DNA of 64,000 bases from Plantactinospora sp. BC1. Lineage in GTDB: Bacteria; Actinomycetota; Actinomycetes; Mycobacteriales; Micromonosporaceae. The position numbers were made by a program, and so were the translations under genes. A model generated the notes under the pieces. That model did no database searches. It worked only from the letters and a program-made list of their open reading frames with translations, and was not told the DNA's origin. Where the stretch lies: NCBI RefSeq assembly GCF_003030345.1, contig NZ_CP028158.1, positions 372,001 to 436,000 of the forward strand, in the 5' to 3' direction. The number at the start of each line of letters is the position of its first letter. The stretch's first letter is position 1. Positions 17,507 to 29,500 of the stretch are shown here, in pieces.

Positions 17507-20500
17507 GATTCTTCTCTCCGTCCAGTGTGTCGGTGTCGCTGGTCCGGTGGAAACCCGACGGCACCGGTCGCCCGGCGATCGGCGCCGTCGTGGTCCCCGG
17601 CCCTCGCCCCGGCTGTGCCTGGTAGGTCAGGACCAGGCCGATGTTGCGGACCGGTTGCCGGTCACCGCGCGCGGTGAAGACCAGCGGCGCCCCCGGGTCG
17701 GCGCCGACGGTCAGCCCCGGGGTGGGCAGCAGCCGTCCGGGCGGCAGCTCCAGGTTCGGCTGCCCGGCGAGTGCCAGGACGAAGGCGCCGCCGCCGGCCA
17801 CGTCGTAGCTGGCGTGCACCGCACCGATCTGCCGGCTGCCCATCTCCGGGAAGAACTCCGGGGTCAGCGGCAGCCTGAGCTCTTCGCTGTCGCCCTCCAG
17901 GAACGCCGCCCACTCGGCGGGGAACTCGCGGGCCAGGTCGAAGAAGCGGGCCGCCGTCTGCGGCTTCAACATCCCGCGTACCGCGTTCGCGAAGACCTGC
18001 CCGCCCTGCTCCGCGCTGTAACGGACGGTGAGCAGTACGTCGTACGGCGGCGTCGCCATCCGTCCGGACCGTTCCAGCCGCCAGGTCGAGACCGCACCGG
18101 TCCGCTCGAACGGCAGGTACCGGTCGTCGTCGTAGCGGAGCTCGAAGAGGCCGTTGTTGTCGCCGTCGACCTCGGAGAGTGCGATCTGCTGGCTCGGCCG
18201 CCAGTCGGCGCGGATCGTCGCCGGAGCCGGACCCACCGGGTCGAGCAGGTGCTTGACCGCCTTCGGGTCCGGCTCCAGCACGGTCTTGTGGCTCAGCTGG
18301 GTGAGCATCGCGTTGACCCAGGACGGCTGCCCGTCGGCGTCGACGAAGCTGACCGTCACGGTGCGCAGCTGCCGCCGGTAGTGGCCGGGGAAGTCCTGGT
18401 CGAACTCCGCCTCGGTCAGGGCGAACTCGCAGGTGCCGGTCTCCCGCAGCCGCAGCAGCGCCAGCGGGTCCAGCGCCAGCAGCGAGACCTGCTTGGTGAT
18501 CTCCAGCCCCCGGCTGTCGGTGTCGGCGTACGCCTTGCCCAGCCGTTCCAGGTCGATCGCCAGGGTCTCCCCGGCGAGCAGCCCGGCCCGCCGGCTCTCC
18601 CAGTACGTCGACCGGATGTGGCTGGCCGCCCCCTCCGGCACCCCGCGCTCGAACTGGTACGCCCGCTCGGCCGAGCGGGCCACCTCGTGCGCCAGGTGGT
18701 ACGCCTGGAAGTACAGCGCACCGAGCTGTCCCGCCATCCAGCCGTGCAGCTCGGCGGTGCCGAACCTGTCCCGCAGGAACGTGTCGACCGCCTCGCCGTG
18801 TGCGATCTCCCGGTCCAGCAGTTCGGCCTCGCGCCGGGCGATCGCGAGCTGGTGGGTCGCGCCGGTCATCTGGTGACCGATCTGCACCAGGTCGCTCTGC
18901 GCGGTCCTGAGCTGGAGATCCCAGTCGCTCGCACTCCGCTCGTGCTGGGCCTGCATGCCGAGGATCTCGCCGACCACGCTGAGCCCCTCGCCGACCGACT
19001 CGGTGAACTCGGAGGCCTTGTCGATGGAGTCGCCGAGCTGCCGCCCGCCGTGCTCCACGCCGATGATGAAGGGTCCGACCTTGACCTGCGGGACGGCGTG
19101 CGCGATGCCGGACGCCACCTTGAGCAGGCTGGAGGCGAAGTGTGCGCTGGCGGCGGAGGACATCAGGTCGAGCTGGGCCCGTTCCAGCGTCGACATTCCC
19201 TCGTCGATCAGCTTCTGGTAGTGGCCGGCCCGCTCCTGCGCGGCGGACTGCCCCGAGGCCAGCTCGGCGAGCTGCTCGGTGGCGATCCGGATCTGGGCCT
19301 CCTTGATGTCCCGGGTCAGTTCGAGGATCGCCCCCTCCTGCCGGCCGCGCAGCATGCCGAGTTCCTCGGTGTCCCGCCGGTCCAGCGCGGCCAGCAGCTC
19401 GCCGCCGAACTGCCGGAGCCGGTCCACCAGTTCCTGTGCCCGGCGGAACACCACGGCGAACCGGTAGGGCGGGGGTGCCACCGCCGCACCGGCGACCACG
19501 CTCTCCGGGCCGGCGCCGGTGGCGACACTGCGGACCAGCGCCATCGGGTCGAGCGGCGGATCGAAGAGCGGGAGCGGCTGGGCGACGCCGAGGATGTTGA
19601 GCGAATCCCGGATCTTGCGCAGCCGGTCCTCCACCCGGGTCCGGTACTCCCCGAAGACGGTGTTGGCCGGGATGTGGAAGTACCCGCTCGCCACGCTGTC
19701 GTGCACCGCACCGGTCCCCTCCAGCAGCGCGCCGCCGCCGGTCAGGTAGCCGATCAGGTCGAGCGTCCCGGGCTCCTCGTCCAGCTCGCCGAAGCTGCGC
19801 GCCGGCGCCGGCAACCGGGTGCCGAGCCGTACGGACGGCTCGCCGAGCAGGTCGTACGCGAGCACGTAGAGCATCCGGGCCTCGTCGACGCTCTCCGGGG
19901 TGTACTGCCGGAACAGCAGGTCGCCCCAGTCGAGCAGGTTGTCGATGTAGCCCAGCACCACCGCCCGGCGGTGCGCGACCGGGCGCAGGTCGGCGATCGC
20001 GTGCGGGTCGAACGGGTTGTCCCGGTACGCCTTCAGCAGCCCCTCCCGGTCGCCGAGCACGTCGAACTGCTTCTCCAGCCCGCTGAGCACGGCGGCCCGC
20101 TCCCGCAGGCTGGCGAGTACGGCCTGCTGCGCGTCGGTCAGCGCCGCACCGGGCAGGGTCCGCAGGGCGGTGGCGATGGCGTCCTGGGTCGCCGTGGAGG
20201 TGACCGTCAGCAGGGCCGCCCGCTCCTGCTCGGTGCCCGGCTCGCGGTTCTGCTCCACCATCGGGGCCAGGGTGCGCAGCGCGGTCAGCACCGGTGTCAG
20301 GGTCTCCGCCAGGGGCTCCGCGTTCAGCCCCAGCGCACGCAGCTCGGCCAGGTCACCGTCGACGCTCTCGGCGAGCGCCCGCAGGTCGGCGGTGAGGAAG
20401 GGCAGGAACCGCCAGTACGAGTCCGGGTTGGTGGGGTCGAAGACGTATTCGTACCACCGCCGGGCGTCGGCGAACCGTTGGGCGCCGTTGAGCGCCTGCG

Positions 20501-23500
20501 CGATCAGGAACGGGGCGTGGAAGAAGATCTCCGAGTAGTAGAGGCCGTTCGCGCTCTGGAAGTCCAGGTGCGAGCCGGTGGGCAGCCGCCCGGCGTCGAC
20601 CATGCTTCCGCGTACCCGGATCGCGCCGACCGCCTCCGGATCGGTGCTCAGGGCCAGCTCGTCGGTCTCCTGGGTGGCGAGGTCGAGCAGCGCCGGAACA
20701 CCGCCGGAGAGCAGCTTGCGGTTCAGTTCCGAGGCGGTGCCGGTGGTGAGCCGGATCAGTTCGAACGGCAGTCCGGCCCGCTCGTACGGCCGCCGCACCG
20801 GCACCGTCTTGGAGTGCACCACGTACTCGTCGCCGACGAAGAGGTAGAGCCCGGAGTCGCTGTCCAGCGCGGCGTCGAACGGCGGGGAGCCGTCCCGGGG
20901 GAGTTCGCCCCAGACCCCGGCGACCGGGCGCGGCGCCACCCGGACGTTCGGCTCCTGCCGGGCGTCGATCCGGACGTAGCCGTCGCCGCCGAACAGGTAG
21001 ACGTCGTCGTCGCGGGTGAAGGCGGCGTCGACCGCCCGGGGCATCGCCTTGGGATACGACTCGTCCACCAGGTCCGGGGCCGACCCGTCCGGGTTGAGCG
21101 TGTACCGCACGTACTCCGCGCCCCGGGTCAGATAGAGCCGCCCAGCGGCGACCCAGGCCGCCTCCACCTGCCCGTCGGCGGCCACCGCGCTCTGCTTCGG
21201 GAAGGTGGGCCGGACCCGCCGGCGGTCGTCGGTCACCTCGACGTAGGTCCGGTTCTTGTTGTCGAACCAGTAGACGGTGCCCTGCCGCAGCAGCGCGGCG
21301 CCGATCCGGAAGTCGTCCGGCAGCCCGTCCGGGTTGCCGGCGAGCGGCTTGGGATATCCGGCGTCCTGCCAGGGCACGGTCTCCGGACCGGGCCTCGGCG
21401 GCGCCTGCGGCCGGCGGGACCGGCTGGCCCGGGTGGTCCGGCCGGTGCCGCGGCGAGGTCGGCCGGCGGGGATGGAGTGCCGGGTGTACCGGTCGCCGAC
21501 GATCACGAACACGAATTCCTCGGTGACCAGGAACGCGTCCGGCTTGCCGAGGTTCTCGCCCCGGCTGGACCAGTAGTGCGCCGTCGGGTGCGGTTCGTCC
21601 AGCGCCGCCGAGGTGACGTACTCGTCGCGGGCGTGCGAGAAGAAGTACTCGACTCCGTCCTGGTCGGTGCAGGCCGCCTGCACCGAGGTCCAGGCGGGGA
21701 ACCCCTCGTCGTTCTCGGCGATGCTGCGCGGGTAGCCGGCGTCGACGAGTCCGAACGGGGTGCCGGTGAACCGCAGGTACCGCTCGCCGGAGAAGACGAA
21801 GGTGTGGTCCCCGCGTACCAGCACCGCGTCGACCTCGCCGGGCTCGGCGAGCGCGCCGGGCTGTCGACCCCACCGCGACCCGGTCGGCACCGGCTCGCCC
21901 GGCTTGCCCCGGGGCTTGGCGGTGGCGAAGCCGTGCGCGGTGTTGTCGAAGAAGTACCGGGTGCCGTCCGGCAGTTCGACCGCGGCGTCCACCAGGGACC
22001 ACTCCGGCAGCCGGTCCCTGTTCCGGGCCAGCCGGGCGCGAACCCCCTCGGTCCCGCTGACCACGGCCGGCCGGCAGAGGAAGCTACCGCCCCGGTGGTC
22101 GACGCTGAACCAGGAGAGCGCGTCCGACCCGGCGGGGTGGTCGAAGGGTACGACGGCGCCCGGGGCCACCGGGTCGACGAAGATCTGCGCCACCCGGGCG
22201 GCGGTGGCGGTGGCCGCCGCGGTCGCTTCGAGGTCGCTCAGCACGGCGGCGACCTCCGGGGTCAACCCGTCGGTGCCGAGCAGGTCGTCGGCGTACAGCT
22301 CGGGGTTGAGTTCGAAGAGCACGGCGGCCCGGCGGGAGGTGGCCGGCTCCTCGCCCTTGGCCGGGGCGGTCGCGGTGTAGGAGGCGGAGACCACGATCGC
22401 GGTACGGTCGCCGCCCTCCTTGGTCCGGGGCCGGATCAGCAGGCTGACGTCGGAGAGGACGCCCTCCTCCCGCTGCCCGGTGCCGAGGGTCTGCGCCGGC
22501 ACCCACTCCTTGTTCAGGTTGTAGAACGAGTAGTAGATCTTGATCCGTTGCGTTCCGGCCTGCCCGGAGACCCGCTGCTCCTCGCCGGAGTCGGCGACCA
22601 CCACGGTGGTGCTGCCGGGGTCGGCGTTGGCCGGCACCGTCTCGGTGGTCGCCCAGAAGACGAAGACCCGGCCGAACGCGTGCACCGGGTGCACCTGGTC
22701 GGCGTCGATCTGCAACTCGACCCGCTGCCAGGGCTCCCAGGTCGCGGAGAGCTTCTCCCGGCTGCCGAACTCGGCCCGCCGGTAGTAGTAGCGCCGGGGG
22801 TCGGTCTTGGTCCGGCCGAAGAGCACCAGCCGGCGGCGGCCGTCCGGGTCCCGGTCCTGGGTGTAGACGTACCCGCCGGCGATGGTGAGCCGGGAGACCT
22901 CGGTGTACTCGTCCAGATAGCGCTTGTACGCCCGCTCCACCGACGCCGCCGTGATCTCACCGGAGAGCAGGTCGCTCTCCAGCGCCCGGAACGCCGGGGT
23001 CTTGCTCGCCCGCAGCTCCGGACGGAGGTAGTTCTCCGGGTGGAGGAAGACCTTCCGGTTCGCCTCCCAGACCCGGTAGCTGCGCATCCAGGACCACCAG
23101 CCCTTCAGCCGCTGCCGGGTCAGCGCGGCACCCACGTCGGTCGCGCCGCCGGACTCCAGGTTGAGCAGGTAGCGGTGCAGGTAGAGCTGGGTGGCGGCGA
23201 TCGCCTCCCGGATCCGCGAGGTCCGGCCCCGCCCACCCATCTCGACGTCGATCAGGAAGTACTCGTAGAGGTCCCGGGGAGTGCGGAACTCCGGAGTGCG
23301 GCCCGCGCTGCCCGCGATCACCACCGGCACCAGCGCGTCCCGTCGCCGCACGTTCAGCTCGTCGTGGATCTGCCCGGCGAGCGCGGCCCACTCCGCCGGG
23401 CCGTGCCGGCGGGCCAGCAGGCCGGCGAGCGCGGTCGCGGCGGCGTCCAGCGCGGCCGGGGAGCCGTCCTGGTGGAGCCGGGCCCAGACCTCGGCGCGGA

Positions 23501-26500
23501 TCCTCGACGGCCCGGCACCGAGCCGGGCGGCGAAGGCGAACAGGTCGGCCAGCTCGACCAGGAACTCGATCTCGAAGCGCTCCTCGTCGACCGGGCCGCC
23601 GGTGAGGAAGCGGCTGTGTCGCCGGCACCACTTCAGCTCCTCGACGTCCCAGCCGAAGAGTTCGCCGAGGTGTTGGTACGGGTCGGCGACGGTCTCCGGG
23701 CCGGGCAGCAGGAAGGCGGCCAGCCCGCCGTCGCCGGGGTACGCCCGGGCCAGCCCGGTGAACCGGGTGATCGCCCGTACGTCGGCCAACCGGTAGTCGA
23801 CCGAGCCGGTGAAGCGGTGCCGGAACGGCTGCGGCAGCGTACGGTCCACCGCGTCGAAGCCGTCGCCGGAGTAGCGGACGTACTCCTCGCCCCGGCACAG
23901 GTAGGTGCGGCCGCCGAGCACGAACGCACCGTCCACGCCCTGCTCGAAGGCGGTCGGCAGGTCGCCCCAGTTGTCCCGGATCGGCCGGGGGTGGCCCTCC
24001 TCCACCGCGTCGAGCTTGCCCGGCTGGTAGCGGACGTACTGGTTGCCGGCGAAGACGTACAGGTGCCCCTCGGGGCCGACGAACGCGGCCTCGACCGGCG
24101 TCGCGGCGCCGAACCCGCTGCGGACCGCGCCCCAGGCCCCGGCGACCGGCCCGGCCACCGCCGACGTCCCCTCGATGCGCAGGTACCGGCGCCCGGCGAA
24201 GAGGTAGGTCCGGCCGGCGCCGTCCCGGAACGCCGCGTCGATCCCGTCGGTGAACTCGGCCGGCAGCTCGGCGATGCCGAGTTCGGCGGGAAGCCCGGCG
24301 GCGATCGTCCGGGGGTAGCCGTCGTCCACCTCCGCGTAGTCCCGCCCCGAGTACCGGACGTACTGGTCGGCGGAGAAGACGAAGGTGTGCGAGTCGGTGA
24401 CGAGGGCGGCGTCGACCCGCCCCCGTTCGGCGACGGTGTTGCGGACCCGGCCGAGCCGGTCGGTGGGGTAGCTGGCGGTCGGCTTCCGGGAGACCACGTG
24501 CAGCGCCCCACCGGCGAAGAGGTAGCAGTTCCGCGCGTTGGCGAGCACCGCGTCGACCAGCGGGCCCGCCCCGTCGAGCGCCCGCTCGGCGAGTTCGTCG
24601 TCGAAACCGGCCGGCAGGTTGCCGAACGGCTCCTCGGTGCGGAGGTTCCCGACGATCGGCCGGGGATAGCCGGTGTCGGCGTACCGGTAGTCGGTGCCGG
24701 AGTAGCGGGCGTACTGGTCGCCGGAGAAGAGGTAGCTGACCCCGTCGACCACCACCGCCGCGTCGACCCGACCGCCGTCGGTCAGGAAGTTGTTCTTCGA
24801 CCGGCCCCACCGCTCCCGGATCGCCTCCCGACCGGTGAACGTTCGGTCGTGGTAGCGGGTGAACGTCTCGGCGAAGAAGAAGTAGGTCGCCCCGTCCCGA
24901 CCGGTGAACGCGGCGGTCAGCCCGTCGACGGAGCCGATGCCCGGCCAGATCCGCTCCACCGGCCGGGGATAGGACCAGGTACCGCTGGTACCGTCGCGTT
25001 GCAGGCACACCGCACCGGCCAGCAGCAGCATGCTCTCCCCCTCGACCAGCACCGCGTCCGGCAGGAGGAAGCCGGCCGGGCGGTACGGCTCTGGGATGTC
25101 CCAGAAGTCCGCGTCGAGGACGGCCGGGTATCCGTCGTCGGGCTGGCCGTAGGTCTCGCCGGAGTAGGCGAGGTAGCGGACGGTGCCGTCCTGCTCCGGC
25201 GGCGCGAAGAGGTACGTGACGTCGTCGTGCACGAAGGCCAGCGCGACGGCGGGCAGCCCGGCCCAGTGCTCGGCGACCGGCCGGGGCTCGGCCTCGACCG
25301 GCGCGTCCAGGTACGCCGTCCCCGGATAGACCACGAACTGGTCGCCACTGAACAGGTAGGTCCTGCCGTCCCGGCCGACGAACCCGGCGTCCACCCGGTT
25401 GTGGTGGTAGATGTTGTTCCGGGGCCGGCCCCACTCCTCGGCGAGCGGGTAGCCGCGGCCCAGCCGGACGTTGAAGCAGGACGTCCCCTTGAACAGGTAG
25501 GTGTTGCCGTCCACGCCGGAGAGCACCGCGTCCAGCCCGGTCCGGTACTCCGCCGGCACCGTCCGCAGCCCGCGCGGCCGCACCGGCGTGGTGTCGACGG
25601 CCGTACCCTCCAGGGCGCCGTACCGGTGCCAGCCGTCGGCCCGCTCCACCAGTACGGCGCCGTCCTCCAGGTAGCCGCAGCGCACCCCGGCCAGCTCGAC
25701 CCGGGGCGGCTCGCTTCCGGGCCGCTCGTCGCCGGGTGGCACCACCCCGGGCAGCTCGGCGTAGCGGCGGTAGGCGGTGGCGGAGACGACCGCCAGCTCC
25801 GGGCCGCTGAACAGGTAGACGTTGCGCCGGTCGGCGAAGGCCGCGTCCACCCGGTCCGGCGGCACGACGAGGTTGCCCAGCACCGGCTCGGCGGAGAGTT
25901 CCGCCAGACTCCTCGGGTAGCCGTCGTCGACGGTCCCGTACTCGGTGCCGGTGTACCGGACGAACTGGTCGCCGGAGAAGAGATAGGTGTACGTCGGGCC
26001 GACACCCTTCGGGACGGGTTTCGTCCCCGGTGCGAAGAGCGCCGCCGAGTCCACCACCAGCGCGGCGTCGACCCGGCCGGTCCGGGCGATGCTGTTCACG
26101 ACGTTGCCCCAGTACGGCGTGATCCGGGCCGGGTACCGGTCGTCGACCCGGTTGAGGTTGCCGTCGGAGTACCGGACGTAGCGGTCCCCGGCGAAGACGT
26201 AGGTGTGCCCGTCCGCGCCGACGAACGCCGCGTCGACCCGGTCGAAGGGCAGGCTGTCCCACTCCGTCCGCAGCGACTTCGGCGCCGACCACCAGCGCCG
26301 CTTGTTGTCGAAGACCACGTAGCGGTCCCCGGAGAAGAGGTAGCTGCGGTTGTCCCGCGCGGTGAGGACGGCGTCGATCCGGGCGAACGCCGCCTCCTCG
26401 CCGACCAGCTCCTCCGGCAGGTTCCAGAAGTTGTCCGCGAGCGGCCGGGGGTAGCCGGCGTCCGGGGTGGTGTAGTCCCGGGTCGAGTAGCGCACGTGGA

Positions 26501-29500
26501 ACGCCGTCTCGGTCGCCGGCTCGCAGTGCACGCCGATCGCGTTCTCGGTCCGGCGCAGCGTCAGCTCGATCCGGTGTCCGGCGGCGAGCTGCCACTGCGG
26601 CGCCGCGCCGCTCACCGCCGCGTCGTCGGCGACCGGCACGCCGTGTTCGGCGAGCCGCTGCCGTACCGACCGGGGCAGCCGGCCGGCGTCCAGCTCGGTC
26701 GCGTGGGCGAGCCCGATCTCGAAGAGCAGCCCGGCCGAGCCGAACAGGTGCGTCGCGCCGTCCAGCACGAACGCGGCGCCGACCGTACGCAGCCCGGCCC
26801 AGTCACCGGCGGTGCCGCGCGGATACCCGAGATCCACCGCCGAGTAGTCCGCGCCGGAGTAGCGCAGGTACTGGTCGCCGCTGAAGAGGTAGGTCCGGCC
26901 GTCCAGCCCGACCATCGCCGCGTCCACGGTGCCGCTGGGCAGCACCGGCCCGAGCACACCCCACCGCCGGGCGGTCGGCACGACCTCGCCGGCCGACCCG
27001 TCGCGGATGGTCACCGTCCGGCCGTCCCGGAACAGGTGCAGCGCGCCGGTCGGGTCGACGAAGGCGGCCTCCAGCCCGCCCTCGAACTCCGCCGGTACGC
27101 CGGGCAGCTGCGCCCCGATCCGGAGCGGACAGCCGGAGTCCACCCGTACGCCGTCGTTCTCCAGGCTGTCGGTGTAGCGGACGACCTGGTTGCCGGCGAC
27201 GAGGTACTGGGCCGGCCCGGCGACGTAGCCGGCGTCGACCCGGCCCGTCGCGGCCAGGTTGTTCCGCACCCTGCCCCAGCTCTCGGCGATCGGCTGGGCC
27301 GCGTCGCTCGCCCCGCCCGGCCCGACCGCCACGAACCGGTCGTCGGCGAAGAGGTACGTCCGGCCGTCCCGGCCCCGGAAGGCCGCGTCCAGCGACCGCC
27401 GGAACGACGCGGGCAGCCCGACCCGGTGCTGTTCGCTCTCCCACCACTCGCCGATCCGGCGCGGGTAGCCCTGGTCGGCGTGACTGTGCTCGGATCCGGA
27501 GTAGCGGACGTACTGGTCGCCGCAGAACAGGTAGATCCGTCCCTCGTCGTCGACGTACGCGGCGTCGATCCGGGCCGGGTCGGTGAAGTTGTTCAGCACC
27601 GTCCCCCAGGACTGCGTCCGGGGCGCCCAGCGGGTGCCGCCGCGCTCCCGGACGAAGGCCAGCGCGCTACCGCCGTCGTTCCGTCCGACGATCCACTCCG
27701 TGCCGGTACCGTCGACGAACGCGGCGTCGACGCGGGACAGTTCGGCGAAGCGGGGCCAGAGCGCGGCCAGCGGCTTCGGGCCCGGCTCCAGCAGGGCGTA
27801 GGTGTCGGCCGAGTAGGTCCAGTACGACTGGTTCCGGAACAGGTAGATCCGCCCGTCGGCGCTCTCCAGCAGGGCGTCGATCCGGTCCACCTCGGCCGGT
27901 AGTGCCAGCGGCTCCGGAAACTTCTCGACCAGGTTCTGGTCCCGGAACGCGCACGTCACCTCGTCGGCGGCCAGGCCGAGCTTGCCGGCGAGCCGGGCGA
28001 AGCCGACGATCCGGCGGTACGCCCGGTGCAGTCCCGCGTCGGGCGTGGCCGGGTCGGCACCGGCGAGCGCGGGTACGACCAGCAGGTCGAGCGCGTCGGC
28101 CGTGCTGCCGGTCACCGCGACGCAGATCGCCTCGACGGTCGACGCCGGCATGCCGAGCACGTCCTGCCCGACGGTGCCGAGCACGCCGCGCTGCGCGGTC
28201 TCGCCGGCCGTCAGCGCGTCGGTGATCTCGGCGATCGCGTCGGTCAGTTCGGTGGCGATCGCGTAGAGCAGGAAGAAGATGTCCCGGCTGAAGTCCTCCA
28301 GACCGGGGATGACGAAGTCGAGCGCGTGCTGCACGGTGCCGAAGTAGTCGAGCCGGTCCTCCGGAACGGTCAGCGACTCGGTGAGGTGCCCGGCACCGGC
28401 CAGGTGTGCGACGAGCTGGTTCTGCTGGCCGGGGTCGAAGCCGAGGTCGGCCAGGGCGGCGGGGTCCAGGTGGTACGGCTGCTGCTCGGCGACGATCTCG
28501 GCGATCCGGTCGAAGACGGTGGCGTTCTCGCTCTCGGTGAACCCGGGAAGGTCCAGGATGTTCCCCGGGTCGGCGAACTCGGCCAGCCGGTCGACCGGCA
28601 CCCGGCCGTCGAGCAGGTACGTCCCGGCCAGTTCCGCCATCACCCGTCGGGCCGCCCCGGCGTCGGCGACGTCCCGGAAGTCCTCCTCGGTCATTCGGTA
28701 CGTCTGCGCCCTGGCCTGCCGCACCTGCTCCTGCATGGCGGCGAGTACGCGTCGCCGGTGCGGGTGGAACTCCAGGGCCAGCTGGAAGTCGGTGATCGGC
28801 AGGTCGAGCAGTGCGACCGGGTCGAGGTAGCCGTCACCGGCGTCGAGGTAGCCGTTGAACCGGAGGCTGTGCAGCAGTTCGCCGAGTCGTGGCCCGGTCA
28901 GCCGGAGCCCAGCGAAGATCGTCGGGTCGAGCGGCAGCCGTTCCCGGCCGAACCGGTCGGCCCGGTCCCGCAGAAGTGCGAGAAGGTCGTCGGTGACCCC
29001 GCCGAGGTGGGCGTTGACGGCGAACGTCTCGACGTTGGCCGGCTCGGCGAAGAAGTCCGGCCGGGTCACGTTGCCGTCCGGGTCGAGGTAGCCGTTGAAG
29101 ATGAGGTTGTCGTACAGCTCGGCGCGTTCCCCGACGCTCAGCTCGGCGAGGGTCACCAGGTCGGACGGGAAGAACGCCGCCGGTACCGCCGGCAGCTCGC
29201 CGTCAGCGCCGCCGGTGCCGGCGCCGGCGTTGACCTCGGCGACCAGCGCGAACACCTGCTCGCGGTATTCGGAGAAGTCGGCGGAGAGCGCCAGCTCGTC
29301 CGGGGTGGCCGGTATCCGGTCCGGGACCAGTTCGCCGCCCGGTTCGAGATAGCCGGCGGCGAGCAGGTTGGCGAAGATCTTGGCCGCGCCGCGTTCGCCG
29401 ATCCCGAGCCCCACGAAGTCGGCGTCGACCACCACCGGCAGCGCGGTGACGGCCCGGTACGCGGCCGATGCCACGGTGTCGGGCTCGACCCGGAGCAGCC

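Noticed and set aside
23865-27870. Repeat array considered as a CRISPR or nucleotide tandem array
   Set aside because: Units vary in length and sequence and are conserved only at protein level as hemopexin-like blades.
17271-27902. A 10.6-kb plus-strand open frame antisense to the toxin gene
   Set aside because: It mirrors the GC-rich codon pattern of the toxin strand, encodes Pro/Arg/Val/Gly-rich sequence with no domain, and lies opposite a gene with clear TcA homology. The length is a composition artefact.
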